64,000 nucleotides of DNA from CAVPXC01 sp963709505 (GCA_963709505.1 CAVPXC010000019.1:1-64000), one strand, 5' to 3'; positions 33,927 through 42,774 are shown, counted from the stretch's first letter. Numbers and translations: made by a program. The notes: a model not told the origin generated them from the letters alone.

Positions 33927-34763
33927 TTATTGCTGATCCACGGGCTTCTTTTTGTCGTTACCAGCCAAGACCTGCGCCAGGTTCTCCGGCGAGAGCAAGC
34001 CGGCATCAACGCCCGGCTCCAGGAAGGGACGCACGTCGGCGACCGTTTGGGCCCAATTGGCTTCTTTTAGGCGGACAGCTACGGCCAAACGCCAAGTGAT
34101 CTCGTCTAGCCCACCGCCAGTCCAGCCGGTCTGTTTCAGGGCGTTATTGAGCAATACCAGGTTGGGCGGTGGCCAGTCAGGCGCGCTGAGATACCACAGG
34201 AGGTCGTATAGATCGCGTCCCTTGAGGTAAGGTCGCTGCAGGATAGCGTGCAGCTTTCCGGCCAGCAGCGAGGCCCGGTCGTGATGCTGCAGGCGCAAGA
34301 TGACATGCCGGCGGACCACGGTGGTCACTAATCCGGCGCCGGCCGGCGGATTGGTGTCCACCTCCAACTTCACGGCCAATACCTCGTCGCGGTGGGGCGA
34401 GAGGCCTAGCTCGTAGAGCAGGCCGGGAAAGCGGACAAAGGCGCTGTGAACCACCTTCTGGTCATTGACCTTGACTTCCACCGCGTAACCCTCCGCCTGC
34501 AGCTCGCTTTGGATGGCTCGCAGGTATGGGCGGAAGTCGTACCGCTGCCGAACGCCCTCCAACGAAAAATCCAGATCCTCCGAATAGCGCTGCGTGGCGA
34601 ACAGGAAACGCAGCGCGGTCCCGCCGTGAAAAGCCAATGGGATCATCGCGCCGGCGTGTTGTAGTGTGCCCAGAATGCGAGCCTGGAGATACTCACGCGC
34701 TACATTTCGGCCGTGGACCGGGTTTAGCGCACCGTGCACCTGAGTGGCAAGGTAATCTTTCAC
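33927..34763 (-). CDS. AbiEii-type nucleotidyltransferase toxin
   Basis: 278 residues from GTG 34763. The core FHGGTALRFLFATQRYSEDLD carries the GGTXLR and DXD nucleotidyltransferase motifs of the AbiEii/MenT group. ILRLQHHDRASLLAGKLHAI and LKGRDLYDLLWYL, typical of AbiEii, follow. Characterised relatives transfer nucleotides to tRNA 3' ends and stop growth. The start overlaps the antitoxin stop (GTGA, four bases), so expression is coupled. Intact despite its decayed surroundings. Confidence 0.86.
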   Translation of the reverse strand: MKDYLATQVHGALNPVHGRNVAREYLQARILGTLQHAGAMIPLAFHGGTALRFLFATQRYSEDLDFSLEGVRQRYDFRPYLRAIQSELQAEGYAVEVKVNDQKVVHSAFVRFPGLLYELGLSPHRDEVLAVKLEVDTNPPAGAGLVTTVVRRHVILRLQHHDRASLLAGKLHAILQRPYLKGRDLYDLLWYLSAPDWPPPNLVLLNNALKQTGWTGGGLDEITWRLAVAVRLKEANWAQTVADVRPFLEPGVDAGLLSPENLAQVLAGNDKKKPVDQQ

Positions 34764-35401
34764 AGCGTCTCGTACTCCGTTCTCTCTGCTCGCGCCAGGG
34801 CGGTGATGTGCTGGGCAGCGCGGCGCAGTTTGGGGCTGCCGCTCTGCTCGGCCAGGCCGGCCAGCCGGTCCATGTCTAGCCGTTCGAGGGACTGCAGGCG
34901 CAGCTCGGTCAGATAGGCCAGGTCGTCGCCGCCGGGCTGCAGGTATACCAGGTCTAGCAGCGCCTTCTCCGGCCTGGCGACAAAAGCTCGCTGGCCAACG
35001 CCGAGGTCGAGCTGCCGGTAGCCGTGCAGCCAGCCGATCTTGACGTGACGAAATTCGTAGACTCCAAGAGCAGTCTCCCAACGCCCGGGCCGTCCAGTGG
35101 TCACGCTGGTGACCACTGGCGTGTGTTCGGGGATCAAGTCATAGTGCGCCAGGGCGGTTTGTAGGCTCACATAAGAGCCTCGCATCAGCTTGTTGGCGAC
35201 GGCAAAGGGGTGAGAGTTGACCTTCTGGTAGGGTGCTGCGAGGGTATAGAGGCCGCGGCGTAGCTGATGCAGCCGGCCCGCGGCGGTCCAACGCGACAGC
35301 TGCCGCTGGACATCGGCGGGGTCCACGTCGCCAGCCAGCAGCAGACCAGTCTCAAAGGCAGGCTCACTGTCCACAATTCCAAGCAATTCTGTGAAGTCCA
35401 T
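34760..35401 (-). CDS. AbiEi-type antitoxin/transcriptional regulator
   Basis: About 213 residues from ATG 35401; an ATG at 35458 is possible. An N-terminal winged helix (VQRQLSRWTAAGRLHQLRRG, then LYTLA) is followed by the AbiEi core (YVSLQTALAHYDLIPEHTPV, WLHGYRQLDLGVGQRAFVA, PEKALLDLVYLQPGG). Such proteins repress their own operon and neutralise AbiEii. Two palindromes lie just upstream. Gene order antitoxin-toxin with four-base overlap is the usual arrangement. Confidence 0.85.
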   Translation of the reverse strand: MDFTELLGIVDSEPAFETGLLLAGDVDPADVQRQLSRWTAAGRLHQLRRGLYTLAAPYQKVNSHPFAVANKLMRGSYVSLQTALAHYDLIPEHTPVVTSVTTGRPGRWETALGVYEFRHVKIGWLHGYRQLDLGVGQRAFVARPEKALLDLVYLQPGGDDLAYLTELRLQSLERLDMDRLAGLAEQSGSPKLRRAAQHITALARAERTEYETL

Positions 35402-35411
35402 AGCAGTAGTA

Positions 35412-35443
35412 TGCCATAGATGGCAAGTTATTGCAACATGTTG
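35412..35443 (-). promoter_or_regulatory. Putative AbiEi operator palindromes
   Basis: TGCCAT-AG-ATGGCA (35412-35425) and CAACATGTTG (35434-35443) lie directly upstream of the antitoxin start. Inverted repeats at this position are what AbiEi proteins bind in characterised systems; assignment to this protein is inference. Confidence 0.5.
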
Positions 35444-35478
35444 ACTTACAGTTGCCACCCAAGGACTGCCGTTTCTGC

Positions 35479-35836
35479 TTAACTACCGCCGATACGGTGT
35501 ACGTGAACCCCACCGGCATAGTCGAGAAAACACAGCACGACTGCCGGCCGGCTGTCCAGCAGTCGCTCGACTGCTGCTGCGAAGCGCTCAGCCTGGGAGA
35601 GGTAGTCTGTCTCGGCTAGTAGCTCTTGTAGTTTCGCTTCGCTGCGGATATCGTCCGTTTTGAATTCGACCACGGTCCAACTACCTGCGCGTCGATAGAG
35701 CGCGTCGACGATGCCGCTCTCGACGCGCCCGTTTTCGGTGACCAGGCTGTAGGGCACTTCGTGCAACCGGCGGTCGGCGCCGCACATGTCGGCGTAGAAG
35801 CGCGTGCGTCTGAAAACGCTGCAGCAGCTTGGCTAC
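35479..35836 (-). pseudogene. C-terminal PD-(D/E)XK nuclease fragment of a RecB/AddA-like protein
   Basis: Visible sequence: HEVPYSLVTENGRVESGIVD, then ALYRRAGSWTVVEFKTDD, and a helical tail (AERFAAAVERLL). The E...GIVDALYR...VVEFKTD pattern is the nuclease active site found at the C-terminus of UvrD-like/AddA helicase-nucleases. The upstream several hundred residues are absent; the fragment abuts the TtcA-like gene. It marks one edge of the decayed island. Confidence 0.65.
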
Positions 35837-35840
35837 ACAC

Positions 35841-36485
35841 CTATTCCCCTGCACTCAGCCCCGCCCGCAGAAGATTGATTTGTGTGTTCTCAAACTCACG
35901 CTCTGCGAGTTGCAGGAGGTCGGCAGCCACACGTCGACGACTTTCGTGGCTGCGGGGGCAATCCTCGGGGGGCGATGGAAACGCACAAGCTCGTGCGAAG
36001 CGGCGGATGTCTTTCTCCGCTACGTAGCACAACGGCCGGATCAGCCGCAGCGCGCCGTCGAAATACTCGCGGCGCGGGGCCATCGTCTCGACTCTGCCGC
36101 TGGCCAACAGGTTCATCAGCGTCGTCTGCGCCAGGTCGTCGGCGTGGTGGCCGAAAGCTATGACGTTGCAGCCCAGCCGCTGCGCGGCCTCGAACAGGGT
36201 CCGCCGGCGATTCCACGTGCAGCGCTGGCAGTTCAACGGCAATGCTTCATCAGCGGGAAGCCGCAGCGGCACGATCAGGTGCTCGTATCCGCTGGCCGCC
36301 AGCCAGTCAAACAGCGGCGGATGCACGGGAATCCCCGGCCCGCGCGCGTCGCCAATGACGTGGATTGCTGCCAGCCCGTAGCGCTCAGACGCCGTTTGGC
36401 GCCGGACGTTGAGCAGGCGCAGCAGGCTCAGGCTGTCCTTCCCCCCCGACACGGCCACCGCTACCCGGTCGCCGTCGGCGAGCAT
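35841..36485 (-). CDS. TtcA/TilS-type PP-loop tRNA thiolation enzyme
   Basis: 214 residues from ATG 36485, but homologous-looking sequence in the same frame extends upstream to about 36564 (HAYWLLKDVNRAIRDYAM) without an ATG, so the true start is probably there. PP-loop VAVAVSGGKDSLSLL binds ATP. The CXXC in PLNCQRCTWNRRR and IAFGHHADDLAQTTLMNLL are the TtcA family marks, and a further Cys is in PEDCPRS. TtcA thiolates C32 of tRNAs using a bound Fe-S cluster, which would tie it to the suf operon in the same window. A related ATP-pyrophosphatase is the alternative. Confidence 0.75.
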   Translation of the reverse strand: MLADGDRVAVAVSGGKDSLSLLRLLNVRRQTASERYGLAAIHVIGDARGPGIPVHPPLFDWLAASGYEHLIVPLRLPADEALPLNCQRCTWNRRRTLFEAAQRLGCNVIAFGHHADDLAQTTLMNLLASGRVETMAPRREYFDGALRLIRPLCYVAEKDIRRFARACAFPSPPEDCPRSHESRRRVAADLLQLAEREFENTQINLLRAGLSAGE

Positions 36486-36566
36486 CGCGTAGTCACGGAT
36501 GGCCCGGTTGACGTCCTTGAGCAGCCAGTAGGCGTGGCGCGCGGGGTCGGGGTCGATGGTACGAAG

Positions 36567-37219
36567 TCAGACGGGCGGCGCCCCGTATTTGCCCCTGAGT
36601 TGCTCAGCTCATCGATCTGTGCCGAGGTCAAGGAGGAGCAGGCGCCGGTCGCAGCGTGGGCAAGCAAAACGATGCGGGCGGCTTCCTCGACGAGCAGGCA
36701 CCTGGCAAAAGCCTCGTCCGTGCTGGCGGCTACGAGCGCCAGGCCCTGGTTTTGCAGCAATACTGCCTCGTGCGTGCCGATTAGCTGGCCGACGCCGTCG
36801 GCCAGCTCTTGGGTGGCCAATGCATAGTAGGGAAGAAGCGGTATCTCGGCGCCGAATGCCAGGTAGAAGTCAGGGGTGATGGCCGGGATCGACAGACCGG
36901 CGCAGCCGAGTGCAATGCATTGGGGCGGCTGAAGGCACAGGACCGTGGCGGCATCGGGGCGTGCGCGATAGCAGGCCAGATGCAAAGCGTAACTGCTAGA
37001 CGCGCGCTGCAGCTGCCAGGTGTTGGCCCCGTCGATTTTGAGGGAAATGAAATCCGCCGCGCTCAGGCGGTCCATGCGGGCGCCGGCCGGCGAAAGATAG
37101 CACATGTCCTCCCACCGCAGGCTTACGCTAGGGCTCACGCCGCGCATCATGCCAAGCTCTACGAGCTTGTGGGCTGTGGCAGCGAGGTTGACGAGACGGG
37201 AATTTAGGGTCATATTCAC
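36567..37219 (-). CDS. Class II aldolase/adducin-fold protein without zinc ligands, C-terminal frameshift
   Basis: About 217 residues. The fold matches the class II aldolase family (LVNLAATAHKLVELGMMRG at the start, ISLKIDG, LHLACYRARPDAATVL). However, the zinc motif usually HTHPPH reads CLQPPQ, and the later NHG reads QNQG, so the three zinc-binding histidines are gone. The start is GTG 37219, overlapping the HAD stop (GTGA), or ATG 37213. The last residues EQLRGKYGAPPV are in the next frame after one indel near 36610, with a stop at 36567. It is probably a non-catalytic binding or structural member of the fold. Confidence 0.75.
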
Positions 37220-37866
37220 AACCAGTCTACCAGATTCGCGGTCGACTCCAGGATCAAGTCGGCGTCGCCGAAGTCGTCGCGCTCGCCGAAGCCGCAGAGG
37301 ACGGCAACGGCCAGGGCACCGGCGGCCTTGGCTGCTTGCAGATCGGTTCGAGTGTCACCGACCATCAGGGTGTGCTCCGGCGTGACGCCGAGGTGTTCCG
37401 TCGCCCACAGCAGCGGGTGCGGATGCGGCTTGATGTGCGGTGTTGTGTCGGATCCGACCACCACTTGAATCTCGCCGTTGAGTCCTTGTTGGTCCAGAAA
37501 GACACGTATCTCGTCTGTGCGTCGTGTGCTGACGATGCCTAGTTTATACCGGCCGCTGAGCTGGCGCAGGAGTTCGGTCGTACCGGTTACAGGGATCAGT
37601 ACCTTGTCCTCGGCGGCGTCGTTGAGCAGGCCGAAGCGCTGCGCCAGCCGCTGGGCCGGCCGGTCCAGGCCGATGCGATCCAGCAGCACCAGCCAGTTGT
37701 TGAGGCCATCGTGTGACCACATGACCAGCCGGCGCGCTGCCCGCTGCGGGTCGCCCTGGGGTAAAAAGATGCGGGCGCGCTTCAGGCGGGCAGACAGGGC
37801 CACCACGGCTTGGTCATCGGTTTCGATCAGGGTGCCGTCCAGGTCGAACAGCACGGCCTCGATCAT
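37216..37866 (-). CDS. HAD-superfamily phosphatase (phosphoglycolate phosphatase-like)
   Basis: About 216 residues from ATG 37866. HAD motifs: I VLFDLDGTLIET, II VSTRRTDEIRVFL, III HIKPHPHPLLWA, IV MVGDTRTDLQAAK. These form a Gph/PpaX-type phosphatase, small-molecule substrate unknown. The reading frame is also open upstream without a stop and there encodes the C-terminus expected for the neighbouring permease. Its start may therefore be internal to a fused protein. Translationally coupled to the aldolase-fold gene. Confidence 0.83.
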   Translation of the reverse strand: MIEAVLFDLDGTLIETDDQAVVALSARLKRARIFLPQGDPQRAARRLVMWSHDGLNNWLVLLDRIGLDRPAQRLAQRFGLLNDAAEDKVLIPVTGTTELLRQLSGRYKLGIVSTRRTDEIRVFLDQQGLNGEIQVVVGSDTTPHIKPHPHPLLWATEHLGVTPEHTLMVGDTRTDLQAAKAAGALAVAVLCGFGERDDFGDADLILESTANLVDWL

Positions 37867-38987
37867 GCGGCCGTTGATCTGTCCGCGCGGGCCGTTTGGT
37901 ACAGGTGCGCGATCGGCTTCAATCTCCTGGAAGGGCTCTTCGTCAAGCAGCTTGCTGTAGGTGTAGCCCAGCAGCACGCGGCGGAGGCGATCACCGGGGC
38001 CGCCAGGAAGATGCCAAGCACGCCGCCCACCAGCGCGCCGGCGATCGTGCCGACGATCACCACAACGGGATGCAGGCGCACCCGCCGGCCCACGATCCGG
38101 GGCAGTAGATAGAGACTTTCCAACTGGAACAGCAACACGTACAGACCGACCACTATGATGGCGAAACCGAGGTTGCTGATCGGTAAGTAGGTGGATCCGC
38201 GCGCCAGTGCTACCAGTGCAGCCACCACTCCGGCTATCACCGATCCGATGCTTGGGATAAACGCCAGTACGCCCGTGAGAATACCCACGAACAACGCGCT
38301 GGGCATGCCTATTAGCGCGAGGATCAGCACGAACACAGCGCCGATGACAATGCTCAGGACGAGCCGCCCGCGCAGGAACGCGTTCCAGATGACGTTAAGC
38401 TCGCGCCCCACACAGAAGAGATCGGACGCCAACTCAGAAGGAATCCGTTTGACGATCGACCGATTGAGTTCATTAAGGTCTTTGATCAGTAGGAACGAGA
38501 CGACCAGCACAAACAACAGCCAGCCCAGAGCCTGGGCGGTGTTTGCGACCAACGACAGTGCGCTTGTGGCAATAGGCGACAGCACCGTGCCCAGGGTCGT
38601 GAGCACCTGCTCCAGCACCGTCTGCGGATTCAGGGTGAACCTGAAGATGACAATCGGCTGAGCGGCCAGGCGGAGTATGGCATCCTGGAGCGTGCTCAAC
38701 GCGGTTGGCAGCTCAGCAACCTGGCTGCCAACCCACGGGCCGATCAGCGCGGGCAGTGCCACGAGCGCCACGAGCACCGCCAGGTAAACGATCACCGCGG
38801 CCTGGGTGCGCGACATGCCCGTGCGCCGGATCAGCACAGTAACGGGGAGATTTAACAGATAGGCAATGATGAGGGCTGTGATAAGAGGCCGCAGCAGCGC
38901 GTTGAACTCGCCGAGCAGCCATGCACCGGCCAGCAACAGCGCAACCACGACAACGCCCTTAGTGAACGGACTCCAACGAGTGCTCAT
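37863..38987 (-). CDS. AI-2E transporter/UPF0118 family permease, C-terminal frameshift
   Basis: About 340 residues of permease with some eight hydrophobic segments (VVVALLLAGAWLLGEFNALL near the start, IASLGFAIIVVGLYVLLFQL-like segment late), as in the AI-2E transporter family (autoinducer or Na+/H+ antiport roles reported). As sequenced the frame after APVIASA is off the family. An extra base near 37983 would give RVLLGYTYSKLLDEEPFQ, the usual ending, and that frame runs without stop into the HAD phosphatase. A fused AI-2E-HAD protein of about 590 residues is therefore possible. Confidence 0.8.
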   Translation of the reverse strand: MSTRWSPFTKGVVVVALLLAGAWLLGEFNALLRPLITALIIAYLLNLPVTVLIRRTGMSRTQAAVIVYLAVLVALVALPALIGPWVGSQVAELPTALSTLQDAILRLAAQPIVIFRFTLNPQTVLEQVLTTLGTVLSPIATSALSLVANTAQALGWLLFVLVVSFLLIKDLNELNRSIVKRIPSELASDLFCVGRELNVIWNAFLRGRLVLSIVIGAVFVLILALIGMPSALFVGILTGVLAFIPSIGSVIAGVVAALVALARGSTYLPISNLGFAIIVVGLYVLLFQLESLYLLPRIVGRRVRLHPVVVIVGTIAGALVGGVLGIFLAAPVIASAACCWATPTASCLTKSPSRRLKPIAHLYQTARADRSTAA

Positions 38988-39236
38988 CCTAACCTAAAAA
39001 CCGCGGACACTTGCGCCTGCGCGCAGTGCAGGTGTTGCGGAGGCGCGGACCAGAGCCTGGCTCGGGCCGGTCTGTGCGCAGCCTCCCGTGAGGGACCGAC
39101 CGTGCCCCATCGATTCTTCATCCACAATTGACGTAGGGGCCACCGCAGGGATTACCCATTGCAACCCGTAGCGACCATCCTACCACAACTTCGAGCAATC
39201 TGAAAGCATGCAACCCAGGTTGCTCCAAAACAAAAC

Positions 39237-39265
39237 GTGGCAGGTGCTTTACGCATCCCTGCCAC
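39237..39265 (-). terminator. Terminator of the signal peptidase gene
   Basis: Minus-strand hairpin GTGGCAGG/CCTGCCAC (39237-39244 with 39258-39265), followed on the minus strand by GTTTTGTTTTGG. The rest of the gap 38988-39236 contains GC-rich repeats such as CTTGCGCCTGCGCGCAGTGC, but no gene was recognised. Confidence 0.75.
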
Positions 39266-39307
39266 CCTCTCTTTCCTTGGTTTTTGCCGCGATCCGAACT
39301 TCGGATC

Positions 39308-39979
39308 TCAGTCCAGCGGCCCGATTGTTCCCAATGGCCAGTACGAAAACCAGGCCCGGCCGACGATATTGTCCAGATGCACGGGGCCAAAGGAGCGGCT
39401 GTCGTTGCTGGCCCGCCGGTTGTCACCCATGACGAAGACGTGTAAAGATGGCACCACTCGCGGAGCCAGGTTACCGCGCGTGTTTTGGTTCAGGTAGGGC
39501 TCGTCTATTGGCTTGTCGTTGACGTACACCTGGCCATCGTGGATCGCCACCTCGTCGCCGGGCAGGCCGATGATCCGTTTGATCAAGAGCTCGTCACCCG
39601 GTCGCACTCGCAGCACGACGATGTCGCCTCGGTGCGGCGAATGCATCCGATAGGAAACCTTTTCCACTACCAGGCGCATGTTGGTGTGCAGGTTCGGCTC
39701 CATGCTTTGGCCGAAGACTCGCGTTGCCTGCGCAAGGAAGACGTGGATGAGCAGGGCGATGATGATGGCCGGCACGATGGTCTCAGCCAGCTCGCGGGCC
39801 AGGCGACCCGCTCGGCGGGCCTGGCTGGGCGCTGACGAATGAATTAGGGGCTCGGACACGGACGCGCCGCTAACCGGAAGCTCGTAGTTCTCACTTCCGG
39901 CGAATGCCTCGTCGGTAGGACGAGCAGCGTTCGGGCCAAACTCGGAGTTGTTCAAGGAATCCACTCGACCGATCCTCAT
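39308..39979 (-). CDS. lepB: Signal peptidase I
   Basis: 223 residues from ATG 39979. A long polar N-terminal stretch (about 60 residues) is followed by one transmembrane helix (IVPAIIIALLIHVFLA). The catalytic serine is in GQSMEPNL (residue 92) and the general base lysine in LLIKRIIGLPGD (residue 134). MGDNRRASNDSRSFGPV is the third family block. It cleaves signal peptides at the outer face of the membrane. Two repeat elements separate it from pnp. Confidence 0.94.
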   Translation of the reverse strand: MRIGRVDSLNNSEFGPNAARPTDEAFAGSENYELPVSGASVSEPLIHSSAPSQARRAGRLARELAETIVPAIIIALLIHVFLAQATRVFGQSMEPNLHTNMRLVVEKVSYRMHSPHRGDIVVLRVRPGDELLIKRIIGLPGDEVAIHDGQVYVNDKPIDEPYLNQNTRGNLAPRVVPSLHVFVMGDNRRASNDSRSFGPVHLDNIVGRAWFSYWPLGTIGPLD

Positions 39980-39983
39980 GGGG

Positions 39984-40076
39984 TGAAACCGGGTGGTAGG
40001 GGCAGGTCTTGCACCTGCCCTGGATGCACCTGCGCCAGAGGGCAGGTCTTGCACCTGCCCCTACCTACCGGTTTCA
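39984..40076. repeat. 93-bp inverted repeat upstream of lepB
   Basis: Outer arms TGAAACCGG/CCGGTTTCA and GGTAGGGGCAGGT/ACCTGCCCCTACC with small gaps. Each half also contains the hairpin GGCAGGTCTTGCACCTGCC. It lies directly in front of the signal peptidase start. Confidence 0.85.
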
Positions 40077-40106
40077 AACACACCCATCCGGGAATGTTTG
40101 TTACAG

Positions 40107-40142
40107 GACCTCCGAGGTCCCAAAGTGACGACCTCGGAGGTC
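40107..40142. repeat. Inverted repeat of the GACCTCCGAGGTC family, copy 2
   Basis: GACCTCCGAGGTC (40107-40119), 10-base spacer, GACCTCGGAGGTC (40130-40142): perfect 13-base arms. Same arm sequence as 12234-12269, different spacer. Confidence 0.88.
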
Positions 40143-40199
40143 TCTCCGATACAATCCTCAAAACGCTTCTGCCGGGCCTGGAGTTCCCCAGGGCCGGGG

Positions 40200-42669
40200 T
40201 TAGCGTCGGCGTCGCGGGCGACGGTCGCCCTTCTCAGATAGATCACCCAGCGAGGGGTCATTCTCATTGCCGGTGCGCTCGGGTGGTTGGATCTGCCCGC
40301 GCGGCGGACTAGCCGGCTCGCTGAGATCACTGCTGCCGCCATAACTGGTGCTACGGCTGCTGCCGCCACCACTTCCATAGCTGCCGCGATCACCGCCGCC
40401 ACCACCGCCGCCGTAGCTGCCGCGATCACCGCCGCCACCTCCGCCGTAGCCGCCACGGCTACCACCGCGGTCACCGCCGCGATCCCCACCACGGCCGCCG
40501 CGGTCGCCGCCGCGGTCGCCACCGCGACCGCCACCTCCGCCGCGACGGTCGCGCTCGCGAGCTTCTTCGGCCGTCCAGCCCTCGAGCACGGCCTGCCGGC
40601 TGAGCCGGATCTTTCCGCTGCCGGGCTCGATGTCGATGACCATGACCATGATTTCGTCGCCGAGCTTGACAACATCTTCCACTGTTGGGGCGCGATAGTC
40701 GGCAAGCTGCGAGATGTGCACCATGCCGTCCACGCCGGGCATGATCTCGACGAAGGCGCCGTAGCTCTCCGTACGCACTACCTTGCCGGTGTAGATCTTG
40801 CCGATGGTGGCCTCTTCAGTCATGGCCTCGATCTGGGCGATGGCGCCCTGGATCTTGGTGCCGTCGGGGGCGGACACGAACACCGAGCCATCGTCCTCGA
40901 TGTCGATCTTGACCCCGTATTGCTCTTGGAGGGCCCGGATCACTTTGCCGCCGGGGCCGATGACCTTGCCGATCTTGTCGGGGTCGATCTTGATGGTGAT
41001 GATACGCGGCGCGAAGGGCGACATCTCCTTGCGCGGCTCGGCCAACACGGCCAACATCTTGTCCAGGATGAACAGCCGGCCCTCACGCGCCTGTTCGAGC
41101 GCCTGAGCCATCGTCTCCAGGGCAAGTCCCTTGATCTTCATGTCCATCTGGAGCGCGGTGATACCGTAGCGTGTGCCGGCCACCTTGAAGTCCATGTCGC
41201 CCAGGTGATCCTCCATGCCCTGGATGTCCGACAGGATGGCGTAGCGACCGCTGTCCGTATCGGTGATCAGCCCCATAGCGATGCCGGCGACGGGGGCCTT
41301 GATCGGCACGCCCGCGTCCATCAAGGCCAGGGTGCTGCCGCAAACCGAGGCCATCGAGGTGGAGCCGTTGGAGCTCGAGCACCTCTGACACCAGGCGCAG
41401 GGTGTAGGGGAATTGGTCGACGGGTGGGATCATGGGCAACAAGGCCCGCTCAGCCAACGCACCGTGGCCGATCTCACGGCGCTTCGGGCCGCGCATCGGA
41501 GACGTCTCGCCCGTGGAGAAGGGCGGGAAGTTGTAATGGTGCATGTAGCGCTTGGTCTCTTCCGGCGCCAGGGTGTCTAACTCCTGCGCTTCGCCGGGCG
41601 TGCCCAGCGTCGCAATAGTCAACACCTGGGTTTCGCCGCGGGTGAAGAGGCCGGTGCCGTGGACACGCGGCAGGATGCCGACGTTGCCGCTGATGGGCCG
41701 GATCTCGGTCGTCTTGCGGCCGTCCGGGCGGATGCCTTGGCTGAGGATCTGCTCGCGCACGGCGTGTTTCAGAAAACTCTCGTACGCCGACTTAAGCTCG
41801 GCCGGGTCAAAGCTTTCTTTGAGCTCCTCGCGCACCTCGACGCCTAGCGCGTCCAGGGCCGAGCCGCGCTGTTCCTTTTGGTAGCCGGCCTGCAGGATCT
41901 GCTCCATGCGCGCGCTGGCTGCGGCTTCCACGGCTTGTTTCACCTCGGCCTTTGCGGCGGGCGCCACGAACTCGAATTTGGCCTTGCCGACCTCTTCGCC
42001 CATACGCTTCTGCATCTGGATGATGTCCTGGATGCCGGCGTGAGCGAAGCGCAGCGCTTCGAGCATAACGTCCTCGGGCACCTCGTCGGCGCCGGCCTCG
42101 ACCATCAGAATGGCGTCTTCGGTTCCGGCGATGCGCAGGTCAAGGGTACTGGTGGTCATCTCTTCGGCGGTCGGGTTGAGTACGAACTCGCCGTCGATGT
42201 AGCCGACGCGTGTCGCTCCGATAGGGCCGTCCCACGGGATGTCGCTGATAGTCACGGCGCACGAGGCGGCGTTGATCGCCAGCACGTCGAGCAGGTTCAC
42301 GCCGTCCGAGGCGAGAGCCGTGACGATAACCTGTACCTCGTTGCGCATACCTTTGGGGAAGAGCGGGCGCAACGGTCGATCCGTCAGGCGCGAGGTGAGA
42401 ATGGCGGTCTCGGAAGGCCGGCCCTCACGGCGGAAGAAGGAGCCGGGGATGCGGCCGGCTGCGTAGAGTTTCTCTTCGAAATCGACGCTCAGGGGAAAGA
42501 AGTCGATGCCCTCGCGCAGGTTCTTTGCGGCGGTGGCTGTGGATAGCAGCACCGAGTTGCCGGAGCGTAGGGTAACGGAGCCGCCGGCCAGTTGGGCCAG
42601 GGTACCGGTTTCCACGATGATCTCGTGGCTGCCAATGTGGCTGGTGTATTGATGTTTCTGAACTTGCAT
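40200..42669 (-). CDS. pnp: Polyribonucleotide nucleotidyltransferase with Gly/Arg-rich tail, one frameshift
   Basis: PNPase, which degrades RNA phosphorolytically and can add 3' tails. First RNase PH-like domain (residues 1-215), linker, second catalytic RNase PH domain (GTGLFTRGETQVLTIATLG to GIAMGLITDTDSGRYAIL). The KH domain has IGKVIGPGGKVIRALQEQ, and the S1 domain has GKIYTGKVVRTESYGAFVEI. One extra base near 41377 (in GAGCTCCAAC) breaks the frame just before SNGSTSMASVCG in the second catalytic domain. After S1 there is a tail of about 110 residues rich in RGG/DRGG and GGGG. Start MQVQKHQYTS at 42669. It is downstream of rpsO on the same strand, the common rpsO-pnp arrangement. Confidence 0.92.
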
Positions 42670-42739
42670 AGTGTCCTTACCTCGAATTTGGCTCTACCAA
42701 ACCGGGACGTTGCCGTGGATGCCGGTTGTTTACGCGAAT

Positions 42740-42774
42740 GCACCCGCGGCGAATTTCACGACTGCCACGGGTGC
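42740..42774 (-). promoter_or_regulatory. Stem-loop in the pnp leader
   Basis: GCACCCGTGGC/GCCGCGGGTGC on the minus strand (11 pairs, one G-U) with a 13-base loop, 71 bases before the pnp start. In Escherichia coli a leader stem-loop upstream of pnp is the site of autocontrol by RNase III and PNPase; the same role here is inference. Confidence 0.55.

Noticed and set aside
38988..39236. tRNA or small RNA gene
   Set aside because: GC-rich complementary tracts are present, but no cloverleaf, CCA end or known RNA motif could be drawn.
40330..40560. Tandem repeat or CRISPR in the CCGCCA-rich stretch
   Set aside because: The periodicity is three bases and lies inside the coding frame of the PNPase tail (Gly/Arg codons).
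40287..41618. Alanine/threonine-rich plus-strand frame opposite pnp
   Set aside because: It is the complement of the Gly/Arg-rich PNPase tail; the repeats come from the real gene.
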